From: Ilumatobacteraceae bacterium
GTDB taxonomy: Bacteria; Actinomycetota; Acidimicrobiia; Acidimicrobiales; Ilumatobacteraceae
Direction of reading: 5' to 3'
NCBI GenBank assembly: GCA_007117775.1
Contig: SKFX01000098.1
Location: forward strand, 1-12,967
DNA length: 12,967 bases
The notes beneath the pieces are model-generated. The model worked only from the letters and a program-made list of their open reading frames with translations. It was not told the origin of the DNA and searched no databases. Within the stretch, counting starts at the first letter, position 1, and the number at the start of each line of letters is the position of its first letter. Both the position numbers and the translations under genes were made by a program. Shown here piece by piece: positions 6,346 through 12,967 of the stretch.

Positions 6346-6885
6346 TCAGGCTTTGACGATCTGAGTGTCGATCTCGATCTGGACCTTGTCACCGACGAGC
6401 ACGCCGCCGGTCTCAAGTGGCGCATTCCATTCGATTCCGAAGTCCTTGCGATTGATCGTGGTGGTGGCGGTGAACCCGGCGCGGGTGTTACCCCACGGGT
6501 CCTGGCCGACCCCGGTGAACTCGAGATCGAAATCGACGTGCTTGGTGACACCGCGGACCGTCAGGTCGGCGTGCATCGTGTACTCCGAACCCGAACCCTC
6601 GAATCCGGCTGAGCGCAGCGTCATCGTCGGATGGTTCTCGATATCGAAGAAGTCGTTGGTGCGCAGATGCTGATCACGGTCGTCGTTGCCGGTGTCGATC
6701 GAGGCCATCTGCACCTCGGCGACCAGGCTCGACTGCAGCGGATCGGCATCGATGGTGACTTCAGCGGTGAACTCGGAGAACTTCCCGCGGACCTTGGACA
6801 GCATCATGTGCCGGACCGTGAAGCTGATCGCAGTGTGGGTTGGGTCGATGTTCCAGGTGCCAGCGCTGAGTTGGTCGAGTGACAT
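6346..6885 (-). CDS. YceI-family lipid-binding protein
   Basis: The product has 179 residues and the YceI lipocalin-like beta-barrel, which in known members binds polyisoprenoids. Features are the N-terminal GTWNIDPTHTAISFTVRHMMLSK..G.F, the middle VAEVQMASIDTGNDDRDQHLRTNDFFD (residue runs abridged), GVTKHVDFDLEF and GFTATTTINRKDFGIEWN near the C-terminus. No signal peptide is present, so it should be cytoplasmic, unlike the periplasmic E. coli YceI. The frame is open further upstream, but the ATG at 6885 has AAGGAG 5 nt before it and begins exactly at the conserved domain. It is divergent from a marR gene with a 16-bp palindrome between them, so it is a likely target of that regulator. Confidence 0.93.
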   Translation of the reverse strand: MSLDQLSAGTWNIDPTHTAISFTVRHMMLSKVRGKFSEFTAEVTIDADPLQSSLVAEVQMASIDTGNDDRDQHLRTNDFFDIENHPTMTLRSAGFEGSGSEYTMHADLTVRGVTKHVDFDLEFTGVGQDPWGNTRAGFTATTTINRKDFGIEWNAPLETGGVLVGDKVQIEIDTQIVKA

Positions 6886-6918
6886 GGGTGCTCCTTGTGC
6901 GTGTGAGTGGACCGCCAC

Positions 6919-6946
6919 ACCCTAGCGCATTCTGTTGCGATCGCAA
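6919..6946 (-). promoter_or_regulatory. predicted yceI promoter (-35/-10)
   Basis: On the minus strand TTGCGA (6946-6941) is followed after 16 nt by TAGGGT (6924-6919). The transcript would start near 6912 and include the AAGGAG ribosome site (6891-6896). The -35 box lies inside the palindrome at 6933-6948, so a repressor bound there would block it. Confidence 0.4.
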
Positions 6947-6948
6947 CA
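6933..6948. promoter_or_regulatory. perfect 16-bp palindrome, candidate MarR operator
   Basis: TGTTGCGATCGCAACA is a perfect inverted repeat in the intergenic region between yceI and marR. Size and symmetry suit a dimeric winged-helix regulator. A further half-site TTGCGA lies at 6965-6970 towards marR. The position suggests repression of yceI and possible autoregulation of marR-argJ. Which protein binds it is inferred from proximity only. Confidence 0.55.
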
Positions 6949-6978
6949 TTTGTGTCATTCACCTTTGCGAGGGGGCGA

Positions 6979-6984
6979 TATCCT
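6979..6984 (+). promoter_or_regulatory. predicted -10 box of marR (leaderless)
   Basis: TATCCT is followed by 6 nt and the ATG at 6991, the same layout as other leaderless genes here. No Shine-Dalgarno is evident. This decides the start at 6991 against the open frame reaching 6907. Confidence 0.45.
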
Positions 6985-6990
6985 GCTCCC

Positions 6991-7479
6991 ATGGCTGCGC
7001 CCAGTACGTCCTCGCCCACTACCGCCCCCCGATGGCTCGATGATCGCGAGATGCTCGCATGGCGGACGTATATCGAAGTCACGGCGCGACTCAACCTCGC
7101 GCTCGAGCAGGATCTCGCGCCGACCGGTCTCACTCAGGGCGATTACCAGGTGCTCGTCGTACTCTCCGAGGCGCCCGAGCACCGGATGCGGATGTGCGAT
7201 CTCGCCAACCTGCTGCAGTTATCACCCAGCGGGCTCACACGCCGCCTCGACGGCCTCGTGCGCGATGGCCTCGTCGGTCGCGCAGCATCTGAGACCGACC
7301 GTCGCGTCATGCTGGCAGTGCTCACCCCAGCCGGGCACGAGACGCTGGCAACGGCTGCACCGGACCACGTCGAGAGCGTCAGGTCACGGTTATTCGATCA
7401 GCTCAGCGATACCCAGGTGGACCAGTTGGCGGCCATCTTCACTGCGATCGGCCTCGGTCTCGACTCGGAGCAGCCATGA
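6991..7479 (+). CDS. MarR-family transcriptional regulator
   Basis: The product has 162 residues with the standard MarR layout: N-terminal helices (REMLAWRTYIEVTARLNLALEQDL), then the winged helix-turn-helix (MRMCDLANLLQLSPSGLTRRLDGLVRDGLV, split here by its helices), the wing ETDRRVMLAVLTPAG, and a C-terminal dimerisation helix. No conserved ligand-sensing cysteine is evident apart from one near the recognition region (MCDL). It is divergent from yceI with a palindrome between them, and its TGA overlaps the argJ ATG. The upstream extension to 6907 runs over the palindrome and looks non-coding. Regulation of yceI and of itself is likely; the inducer is unknown. Confidence 0.92.
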   Translation: MAAPSTSSPTTAPRWLDDREMLAWRTYIEVTARLNLALEQDLAPTGLTQGDYQVLVVLSEAPEHRMRMCDLANLLQLSPSGLTRRLDGLVRDGLVGRAASETDRRVMLAVLTPAGHETLATAAPDHVESVRSRLFDQLSDTQVDQLAAIFTAIGLGLDSEQP

Positions 7480-8663
7480 TCGAATTTCCGGCAGGTTTCG
7501 CCTGCCATGTCGCCAACGTCGGCATCAAGGACGACACCGATGATCTCGTGGTGATCACCACCGATCGCCCGCGTCCGAGCGTCGGGCGCTTCACCAAGAG
7601 TCGGTTCGCAGGACCCAGTGTCACACTCAGCCGAGACCATCTGAGCGACGGCCTCGCCCAGGCTGTGGTGATCATCTCCAAGAACGCCAACGTTGCCAAT
7701 GGACCCGCCGGCGACGACGACGCCCGCGAGGTCGTCGCTCAGACGGCACAGCGACTTGGCTGCGCAGACCGCGATGTCCTCATCGCCTCCACCGGCGTCA
7801 TCGGCCGCCGATATCCGATGGATCGGATCAGCTCAGGTCTCGCTGCCGTGCCCGGCCAGCTCAACGAGATCGCCGCTCAGAGCAACACATCATCACCGGC
7901 ATCGCTGCTCGATGCGGCGCGCGGCATCATGACCACCGACACCGCACCCAAGATGGCCGAGGCGACCATCGGTGACGGACCGGCCCGCGTCGTCGGCATC
8001 GCCAAGGGCGTCGGCATGATCGAGCCGGACATGGCGACACTGATCACCGTGTTGTTGACCGATGCCGATATCGAAGCCGAGATATTGTCGCCGATCGCCG
8101 ACGATGTGATCGATCGGACGTTCAACTCGATCAGTATCGACACCGACACCTCGACGAGTGATACCGCCGTGATCATGACGAGCGCCGCCAGCGGGCTCGT
8201 CGATCCAGATCAGTTCGCGGCGGCGCTGTTCGATGTGGCGCGTTCACTCGCTCGGCAGATCGCTGCCGACGGTGAGGGCGCCGAGACCCTGATCGAGGTG
8301 ACCGTCGATGGCGGGCGCGATCGCGCCCAGGCCAAGCGCGTCGCCAAGTCCATCGTCAACTCGCCCCTGGTCAAGACCGCTGTCCACGGACGCGACCCCA
8401 ACTGGGGGCGCGTCGCCATGGCCATCGGCAAATGCAGCGATGACACCGACATCGACCCCGACAATGTCGTCATCCGCTTCGGCACGACCGAGGTGTACCC
8501 GCGTCCGATCGATGATGCCGCGCTTTCGAGCCTGGCTGAGTACCTGCACAACGAAGAGGTGTTGATCCACGTGAGCTTGGGCATCGCCGATGGCACTGCG
8601 ACGGTCTGGGGGTGCGATCTCACCGACGGTTATGTGCGCATCAACGCCGACTACACCACATGA
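7476..8663 (+). CDS. argJ: ArgJ, bifunctional ornithine acetyltransferase/N-acetylglutamate synthase
   Basis: ArgJ moves the acetyl group from N-acetylornithine to glutamate, the cyclic route of arginine biosynthesis. The length, 395 residues, is normal. Motifs: SKNANVANGPAG (about 68-79, the oxyanion-side loop), STGVIGRRYPMDRI (105-118), KGVGMIEPDMATLI (177-190) with Thr188 expected as the self-cleavage site and nucleophile, SIDTDTSTSDT (220-230) and HGRDPNWGRV (304-313). The self-cleaved alpha and beta chains would join at Ala187/Thr188. It may use acetyl-CoA as well, but this cannot be read from sequence. The ATG overlaps the marR stop (ATGA), with GGAG 5 nt upstream. No other arginine gene is in the window, which is unusual for argJ. 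Less likely it is an ArgJ-like paralogue with another acyl substrate. Confidence 0.88.
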   Translation: MIEFPAGFACHVANVGIKDDTDDLVVITTDRPRPSVGRFTKSRFAGPSVTLSRDHLSDGLAQAVVIISKNANVANGPAGDDDAREVVAQTAQRLGCADRDVLIASTGVIGRRYPMDRISSGLAAVPGQLNEIAAQSNTSSPASLLDAARGIMTTDTAPKMAEATIGDGPARVVGIAKGVGMIEPDMATLITVLLTDADIEAEILSPIADDVIDRTFNSISIDTDTSTSDTAVIMTSAASGLVDPDQFAAALFDVARSLARQIAADGEGAETLIEVTVDGGRDRAQAKRVAKSIVNSPLVKTAVHGRDPNWGRVAMAIGKCSDDTDIDPDNVVIRFGTTEVYPRPIDDAALSSLAEYLHNEEVLIHVSLGIADGTATVWGCDLTDGYVRINADYTT

Positions 8664-8705
8664 CACCCCCAGCGGCCCGATGCCCCGGGACGCCAGTGCA
8701 TCGAA

Positions 8706-8732
8706 GCGTTGTATGGCACATGGCCACAACGC
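8706..8732. terminator. hairpin between convergent genes, possible terminator
   Basis: GCGTTGT (8706-8712) pairs with ACAACGC (8726-8732), and GGC (8715-8717) with GCC (8723-8725) inside. It lies midway between the stops of argJ and the short-chain dehydrogenase, where a bidirectional terminator is expected. There is no U-tract on either side, so it is at best a weak intrinsic terminator. Confidence 0.35.
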
Positions 8733-8788
8733 GGTCCGACCGGTCCCAGCTCCGATGACTGCGGAGCATCTCGAGGCTCAGAGCGAGA

Positions 8789-9565
8789 TCACTTCGGTGG
8801 CATACGGATGCCACCGTCGACGCGGACGCTCTCAGCGTTGAGATAGCTGTTGGTGACACATTCGATGACGACCGAAGCGAGTTCCTCGGGATGGCCGAGG
8901 CGCTGGGGGAAGAGCACACCTTTTTGGAGGTTCTCCTTGAAGGCCTCACTGGCGTCACCCTCGCCATAGATGGGGGTGTCGATGAGGCCGGGCGCCACGG
9001 TGTTGACGCGCACACCGATGGCTGCGAGATCTCGAGCGACCGGAAGGGTCATCCCGACAACTCCACCCTTGGAGGCCGAATACGAGGCCTGACCGATCTG
9101 GCCGTCGAAGGCCGCAACCGACGCGATGTTGACGATGGCACCGCGCTCGCCGTTATCGAGAGGCTCTGAGCGGCTCATCGCTGTCGCTGCGATTCTGGTG
9201 CAGTCGAAGGTGCCAATGAGGTTGATGGCAATGACCTTCTTGAACGCGTCGAGGTTCGCCGCCGACTCGTACTGACCATCTTTGCCGACGGTGCGCTGAG
9301 CCCAACCGATCCCGGCGGAGTTCACGAGGACCCGCAGCGGACCCATCGACAGCGCCATCTCGACCGCCGCGATGATGTCATCGGTCGAGGTCACGTCGAC
9401 TTTGCAGAACGCACCGCCGATCTCGGTGGCGAGGGCCTGACCCTTGTCCTCCTGGAGGTCGGCGACGACGACCTTCGCGCCGCGCTCGGCCAACATGCGG
9501 GCCGACGCAGCACCGATACCCGATGCTCCGCCGGTGACGATTGCACTTGCTCCTGTGATGTCCAT
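8789..9565 (-). CDS. short-chain dehydrogenase, 3-hydroxyacyl-CoA dehydrogenase type II (HSD10)-like
   Basis: This classical short-chain dehydrogenase has 258 residues. TGGASGIG (11-18) binds the NAD(P) cofactor, Asp36 at the end of the second strand (VVVADL) suggests NAD preference, and NSAG is at 82-85. The active-site residues are Asn115, Ser149, Tyr162 and Lys166 (ASYSASK). The tail SYLNAESVRVDGGIRMPPK resembles the HSD10/type II 3-hydroxyacyl-CoA dehydrogenase group, which oxidises 3-hydroxyacyl-CoA in fatty-acid or branched-chain breakdown. The exact substrate is inferred. It is a single gene, converging with argJ and downstream of the SpoIID gene on the same strand. The ATG has no good ribosome site, but TATCGT (9574-9579) lies 8 nt upstream, which suggests a near-leaderless transcript. 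Confidence 0.92.
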   Translation of the reverse strand: MDITGASAIVTGGASGIGAASARMLAERGAKVVVADLQEDKGQALATEIGGAFCKVDVTSTDDIIAAVEMALSMGPLRVLVNSAGIGWAQRTVGKDGQYESAANLDAFKKVIAINLIGTFDCTRIAATAMSRSEPLDNGERGAIVNIASVAAFDGQIGQASYSASKGGVVGMTLPVARDLAAIGVRVNTVAPGLIDTPIYGEGDASEAFKENLQKGVLFPQRLGHPEELASVVIECVTNSYLNAESVRVDGGIRMPPK

Positions 9566-9573
9566 AGACCCGA

Positions 9574-9579
9574 ACGATA
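9574..9579 (-). promoter_or_regulatory. predicted -10 box of the short-chain dehydrogenase gene
   Basis: TATCGT on the minus strand ends 8 nt before the ATG at 9565. It fits TANNNT and the spacing seen at other genes in the window. No -35 is obvious. Confidence 0.4.
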
Positions 9580-9656
9580 GGCCCTGACTGCGAGGAACTC
9601 AGAATCGAACCCGCGTCGGGCCACACCCAACAGGTTTCAGTGGGGCGCGCCCTCGG

Positions 9657-10733
9657 TCAGTAGGGGTCCGATCGGGTGTCGATCAGGCGATCGGGGACCA
9701 CAGGTGAGAAGCCAGAGGTGAAATATCCGGCGATATCGACGAGCACGAAGGTCGGTCCCTCGGCATGGACGCAGACACGGCCATCGGGGTGCAGTGATGC
9801 AACCACAAGGTTCGGCTCAGCCACAGTCGGTCCAGGTGCTGGATAGTTCAGACTTGATGCATTCGGCCGTCCGACACCGCACGGCCACACGGTGAGGTAA
9901 CCGGGAGCGCTCGGCGCAACGGCGGTGACGTTCATCGCAACGGCGACGGCACCAGCAGGGACCGAAGCACCGCCGTTGGGTACCTCGAGGGACCGTTCGG
10001 GGGCGACTCGACCAGTCGGCCCACCCACACCGCTGCGAGTGTCGACACGGCGCTCGGGGACGACTGGCATGAAGCCACCCTCGAGGTACCCCATGACATC
10101 GACGAGGACCTCGACCGACTCTTCGGAGTAGACGCAGATGCGTCGATCCCCAGTGATCTGGGTGATCACGAGATTGGGGTCCGCTCCACCGCCAGCTGAG
10201 TAGTTGACGTTGGAGGCATTCGGCCGAGGCTCGGCACACGGCCAGACGGTGAGATACCCCGGCACACGAGCGCCGACAGCGGTCACATTCATCACCACAC
10301 TGCTCGCACCAGCTGGAGCACCGCCGACGACGAAATCGATCGCGCCGCGTGCCGCCAAGGGCCCGCGGGGAGCACCGAACCCGTGCCGGGTATCGACGAT
10401 ACGTTCCGGTTCGAGCAGCGGCTCGAAGCCGTCACTCAGCCAACCAGCCAAATCGACGAAGACGTGGGCGCGCTCAGAGACATGGATGCAGATCTTCGAA
10501 CTCGGACCGAGACCCACCATGACCGCATTGGGAGCAACGGTTGGATTCCCCGTCGGCGGCGATGCCAAGAAGTTGATATTCGACGTACCCGGCATCTTGG
10601 GCGCGTCACAGGGCCACACGGTTGCGAATCCGTTGCCCTCGGGATCGAGCACCGTCACGTTCAATGCCACACCCGTTGCACCGGCCGGACGCTGTGCCTC
10701 GAGGGAGAGCTCCAGTGGCCTCGATGGCTGGAC
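9657..10733 (-). repeat. three ~120-residue C-terminal repeats of the SpoIID protein
   Basis: Repeat landmarks recur at 124- and 120-residue spacing. LNVT/MNVT is followed by TVWPC, then N(I/V/L)N(F/Y), a KIC/RIC/RVC cysteine, VD(L/V/I)xG(W/Y), and a closing VDTR/IDTR motif. Each repeat has exactly two cysteines at equivalent places, likely one disulfide each. The first repeat is the most diverged. They probably act as surface adhesion or wall-association modules (inference). Confidence 0.75.
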
Positions 10734-12644
10734 CTTGCCGGGACCGAGACCTCCCTCGATCAATCCGAACAGCTGAGTGCGCAGGAAGTCGGCGAACTCG
10801 GCATTGCCCGACGTCGACAGGTGAACCCCATCGCTCTGGAACCAGCGCTGCGCATGGGCACCAGAGCTGGCAGAGCGCCAGTCGATGACATCGAGTTCAC
10901 GCCATCGCGACGCCGCCTGATCGAGCGCCGCATTCGACTGCGCGTAGCGCGCACCGGCTGCTCCCGAGCGCTCCGACAGGTTCACCCAGGCGACACGGCC
11001 GACACCGCGGGCCAAGAGCGCCCGGACCATCTCATCGATCTGACCCTGGTCCAAGACATCGTCGTTATAGCCGAGCATCACGACCGCGACCTTGGTGCCT
11101 GGCAAGACGCGTCCCGCCGCTGCGAGCCCGTTGTCGTTCGGCTGTGCTCCACAGTTCTGGCGCACCGTGCGCCGACAGGTCAATGCGTCATAGCCCGCTG
11201 CGGAGAAGACCCCGTTGAACACCGCCGGCAACGGCGCATTCGTCCCCTGGGTGATCCCGACGCCCGTCGAATCCCCGATGAGCGCGAAACCATCGTCGTA
11301 CACGCGGTCACGAGTGATCGGAGTCACGGTGAAGCCCGGTGACGGCAGGCCGAAGTTGCCGCGGAACGTCCAGGCGTCGACCTGAACGGTACGAGAGCCG
11401 CCGAGCACCACCCGATTCGCCCAGATGCCCTGCTGACCGCGGCCCACCAACACCGGATCGGCCTCGGTGCGTGCTGCGGTGATCGTCCCCACCCCGTAAC
11501 GGCTCGCAACTCTGTCAGCTGGGATGATCCGGGTCCATCGATGGTTCGGATTGGATGCCACATCATCGAAGGGATCATCGATCGAGGTGAAGGCTCCACC
11601 AGCGGTCCGTGGACCATTGGACGCCGAGTACTCCGTGGAGACGAGCCTCCCATCTGGCCACCGTCGCACCTGGCCAGCGGTCTCCGCGATCGCACGATCG
11701 GTGTTCGGATGCTCTCGGACCTCCACGGCGCCGGTTGCCGACGGCCGTCGAGCCGACCCGCCATAGGCCTGGCATGCGGTCGTATCGCAGGTCTGCGCAT
11801 AGGGATAGCGGTTCTGACTCAGCGCATAGGACCGGGCCGCAACCGCTTGGGCCCTGATGGCGTGCATTCCTGGTCCATTTCCACCAGCACCACCCCACGA
11901 TGCCGAGACCTCGCGCGGCACCACACCGCGCAGGTAGTCCTCGGCGCTGACCACGTTGACGACGCGAGTCCCCCACTGAGTGCCGAGGACCTCGATCTGG
12001 CCTCGGTAATGCGTCACGGCCCCCGAGGTTCCGCACAGACCCGGAACAGCACCCGGTGCCGCGGTGGAGGTGTTGACCGATGAACGGACCACGACCGGAC
12101 CGTTGTGCTCGCCGAGGTTGGTCCAACCTGCGTTCGCTGGCCCGCAACTCGCCGCCGACAGACCGAACACCGCAAATCGACCTCCTGGGCGCTCCACGAC
12201 CTCGATCGAACGGAACGGCCCACCGAGCCGTGAATTGTTCACCAGCGCAGTGAGGTTGGCGGCGTCACTCACCACACCGAGTCGTGAACGACCGTCGAAA
12301 CCGACCAGACGGACACGTCGGGTCTCGTTGGCCGCGGTGCCGGCCACGGTGCCCCCGTAGTAGGCGTCGAGGATCTGCTGCCAGGTCTGGCCGCCGTTGA
12401 TGGCGCGCCCATAGGCGCCCCACTGGCTCATCCCCCGACCATGACCGTTGCCGACACCATCGATACGTAGGGCGACGATCTCATCATGTGGCCTCGGCAC
12501 AGCCTGCGCCGAGGCCGGCGACACGACCACGATTGCGCCCGCGAGCAGCGCCACCGCAGCCACCACTGACGAATAGCACCGGGCGACACCCGTCCGGGTT
12601 CGGGCGCGCATCATCGGGGTTCGATCACCGGGCTCCACGTTCAT
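9657..12644 (-). CDS. exported SpoIID/LytB - SGNH hydrolase - triple-repeat cell-wall protein
   Basis: This is a 995-residue multidomain secreted protein, counted from the ATG at 12644. A signal peptide has a late hydrophobic core (VVAAVALLAGAIVVVSP) and an AQA-type cleavage site near residue 48. The SpoIID/LytB domain spans about 60-440: GNGHGRGMSQWGAYG, YLRGVVPREVSASWG, IRAQAVAARSYAL and STEYSASNGPRT. In SpoIID this fold is a lytic transglycosylase acting on peptidoglycan glycans. An SGNH/GDSL esterase-like domain follows (about 450-630): GDST with Ser459, VVMLGYND, and DGVHLS with Asp605 and His608. Three repeats of about 120 residues finish the protein (MNVTAV, LTVWPC, PNAS.NY, VDI.GY, DTR). 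Other possible starts are GTG 12680, GTG 12638 (8 nt after TACGCT) and ATG 12614. The frame closes 9 nt after the last DTR motif. Confidence 0.9.
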   Translation of the reverse strand: MNVEPGDRTPMMRARTRTGVARCYSSVVAAVALLAGAIVVVSPASAQAVPRPHDEIVALRIDGVGNGHGRGMSQWGAYGRAINGGQTWQQILDAYYGGTVAGTAANETRRVRLVGFDGRSRLGVVSDAANLTALVNNSRLGGPFRSIEVVERPGGRFAVFGLSAASCGPANAGWTNLGEHNGPVVVRSSVNTSTAAPGAVPGLCGTSGAVTHYRGQIEVLGTQWGTRVVNVVSAEDYLRGVVPREVSASWGGAGGNGPGMHAIRAQAVAARSYALSQNRYPYAQTCDTTACQAYGGSARRPSATGAVEVREHPNTDRAIAETAGQVRRWPDGRLVSTEYSASNGPRTAGGAFTSIDDPFDDVASNPNHRWTRIIPADRVASRYGVGTITAARTEADPVLVGRGQQGIWANRVVLGGSRTVQVDAWTFRGNFGLPSPGFTVTPITRDRVYDDGFALIGDSTGVGITQGTNAPLPAVFNGVFSAAGYDALTCRRTVRQNCGAQPNDNGLAAAGRVLPGTKVAVVMLGYNDDVLDQGQIDEMVRALLARGVGRVAWVNLSERSGAAGARYAQSNAALDQAASRWRELDVIDWRSASSGAHAQRWFQSDGVHLSTSGNAEFADFLRTQLFGLIEGGLGPGKVQPSRPLELSLEAQRPAGATGVALNVTVLDPEGNGFATVWPCDAPKMPGTSNINFLASPPTGNPTVAPNAVMVGLGPSSKICIHVSERAHVFVDLAGWLSDGFEPLLEPERIVDTRHGFGAPRGPLAARGAIDFVVGGAPAGASSVVMNVTAVGARVPGYLTVWPCAEPRPNASNVNYSAGGGADPNLVITQITGDRRICVYSEESVEVLVDVMGYLEGGFMPVVPERRVDTRSGVGGPTGRVAPERSLEVPNGGASVPAGAVAVAMNVTAVAPSAPGYLTVWPCGVGRPNASSLNYPAPGPTVAEPNLVVASLHPDGRVCVHAEGPTFVLVDIAGYFTSGFSPVVPDRLIDTRSDPY

Positions 12645-12646
12645 CG

Positions 12647-12652
12647 AGCGTA
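12647..12652 (-). promoter_or_regulatory. predicted -10 box of the SpoIID gene
   Basis: TACGCT on the minus strand ends only 2 nt before the ATG at 12644 but 8 nt before an in-frame GTG at 12638. By analogy with the other genes here the transcript may start at about 12638, making the GTG the true start and the protein two residues shorter. Confidence 0.35.
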
Positions 12653-12726
12653 CCCAACCGCGTTGTAACGAAATCGTCACCTTGGATGTATCGGCAGCCG
12701 GCGGTCAGAACTTGAATGATCGGTCG

Positions 12727-12754
12727 CGGCCGAATCACGGCCGACAGCGGCCGA
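12727..12754. repeat. three direct CGGCCGA repeats at helical spacing
   Basis: CGGCCGA occurs at 12727-12733, 12738-12744 and 12748-12754, starting 11 and 10 nt apart, about one DNA turn each. They lie 75-107 bp upstream of the SpoIID -10 box and 35 bp after the RNase HI stop. They could be an activator array. Since CGGCCG is self-complementary, they could instead fold into a hairpin in the rnhA 3' end. Confidence 0.4.
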
Positions 12755-12788
12755 GGTCAACGCGTGGTCCGAGTCGATGGGGCCCGGC

Positions 12789-12967
12789 TCAGTTCGGTGT
12801 GGCCGCCACGGCGAGCGCGTCAACGAGATCGTTCATCGGGTCCCCACTGTGGCCCTTCACCCACCGGAACTCGACATCGGTGGTCTGGTAGATCTCGAGC
12901 AGTGGCCGCCAGAGATCGTCGTTGGCCACCGGCTGACGTTTGGAGTTTCGCCACCCGTTGCGCTCCC
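12789..12967 (-). CDS. rnhA: ribonuclease HI, C-terminal part
   Basis: This is the last 58 residues of an RNase HI; the start lies beyond the window. The sequence begins ERNGWRNSKRQPVANDDLWRP (21 residues, broken here by its end points), close to the GWRTADKKPVKNVDLWQRL stretch of the E. coli enzyme, and continues EFRWVKGHSGDPMNDLVDALA. The His in KGHSG and the Asp in LVDAL are 10 residues apart, matching His124 and Asp134 of the E. coli active site. The first metal-binding acids (Asp10, Glu48, Asp70) are outside the window. RNase HI cuts the RNA strand of RNA-DNA hybrids in the cytoplasm. The product ends ATPN with no extra C-terminal domain. It is on the same strand as the SpoIID gene, 144 nt upstream of it. 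Confidence 0.92.
   Translation of the reverse strand, partial: ERNGWRNSKRQPVANDDLWRPLLEIYQTTDVEFRWVKGHSGDPMNDLVDALAVAATPN

Noticed and set aside
6309..6349. CTGAC...GTCAG hairpin between SRPBCC and yceI stops
   Set aside because: Five to six pairs around a loop of about 30 nt, overlapping both gene ends, with no U-tract; too weak to call a terminator.
9585..9625. tRNA T-loop-like GGGTTCGATTC on the minus strand
   Set aside because: The flanking T-stem does not pair beyond two positions and no acceptor or anticodon arms can be drawn; also no tRNA fragment repeat is seen.
12645..12680. GTG at 12680 as start of the SpoIID protein
   Set aside because: It would put 34 extra residues before the signal peptide core and place the TACGCT promoter box inside the gene.

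Overview
The window looks like chromosomal DNA from a high-GC Gram-positive bacterium (Actinobacteria, probably Acidimicrobiia). The grounds are high GC throughout, several genes that start 6-8 nt after a TANNNT box (a leaderless pattern common in Actinobacteria), an MPT53-like thioredoxin-fold lipoprotein, and a secreted protein ending in 'TVWPC...PNAS...NY...DTR' repeats that I associate with Acidimicrobiia. No insertion sequence, phage gene, CRISPR array, tRNA or rRNA was seen. All twelve visible gene ends use TGA.

Layout. On the minus strand, 1-771 is the 5' part of a 2-oxoacid dehydrogenase E2 (lipoyl acyltransferase) and 834-2231 is its E3 partner, dihydrolipoyl dehydrogenase. Behind these, 2274-2726 encodes a small single-pass membrane protein. 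It shares a compact 24-bp divergent promoter with a plus-strand gene, 2751-3419, for an exported thioredoxin-fold lipoprotein. That gene carries an in-frame TGA exactly where the first Cys of the CxxC motif belongs (U-G-S-C). A hairpin with a GGTC loop follows 26 nt later, so the best reading is a selenocysteine protein that automatic annotation would split into a truncated ORF and a small orphan ORF. This is the most striking item in the window.

Downstream on the plus strand is a cluster of a TIGR01777-type NAD-epimerase (3566-4459), an FAD-dependent amine-oxidase/phytoene-desaturase-like protein (4526-5812) and an SRPBCC protein (5809-6312, GTGA overlap). Then comes a divergent pair: yceI (minus, 6346-6885) and a MarR regulator (plus, 6991-7479), with a perfect 16-bp palindrome between them. 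The marR stop overlaps the argJ start (ATGA), so argJ (7476-8663) is translationally coupled to the regulator.

The last part is on the minus strand: an HSD10-like short-chain dehydrogenase (8789-9565), a large exported SpoIID/LytB-SGNH-repeat protein (9657-12644) acting on or at the cell wall, and the C-terminal part of RNase HI (12789-12967). The redox proteins at 834-3419 (E3 flavoprotein, a membrane protein with a Cys pair, a Sec/Cys thioredoxin-fold lipoprotein) and the Cys-paired repeats of the SpoIID protein suggest active thiol-disulfide chemistry outside the membrane. A functional link among them is inference only.
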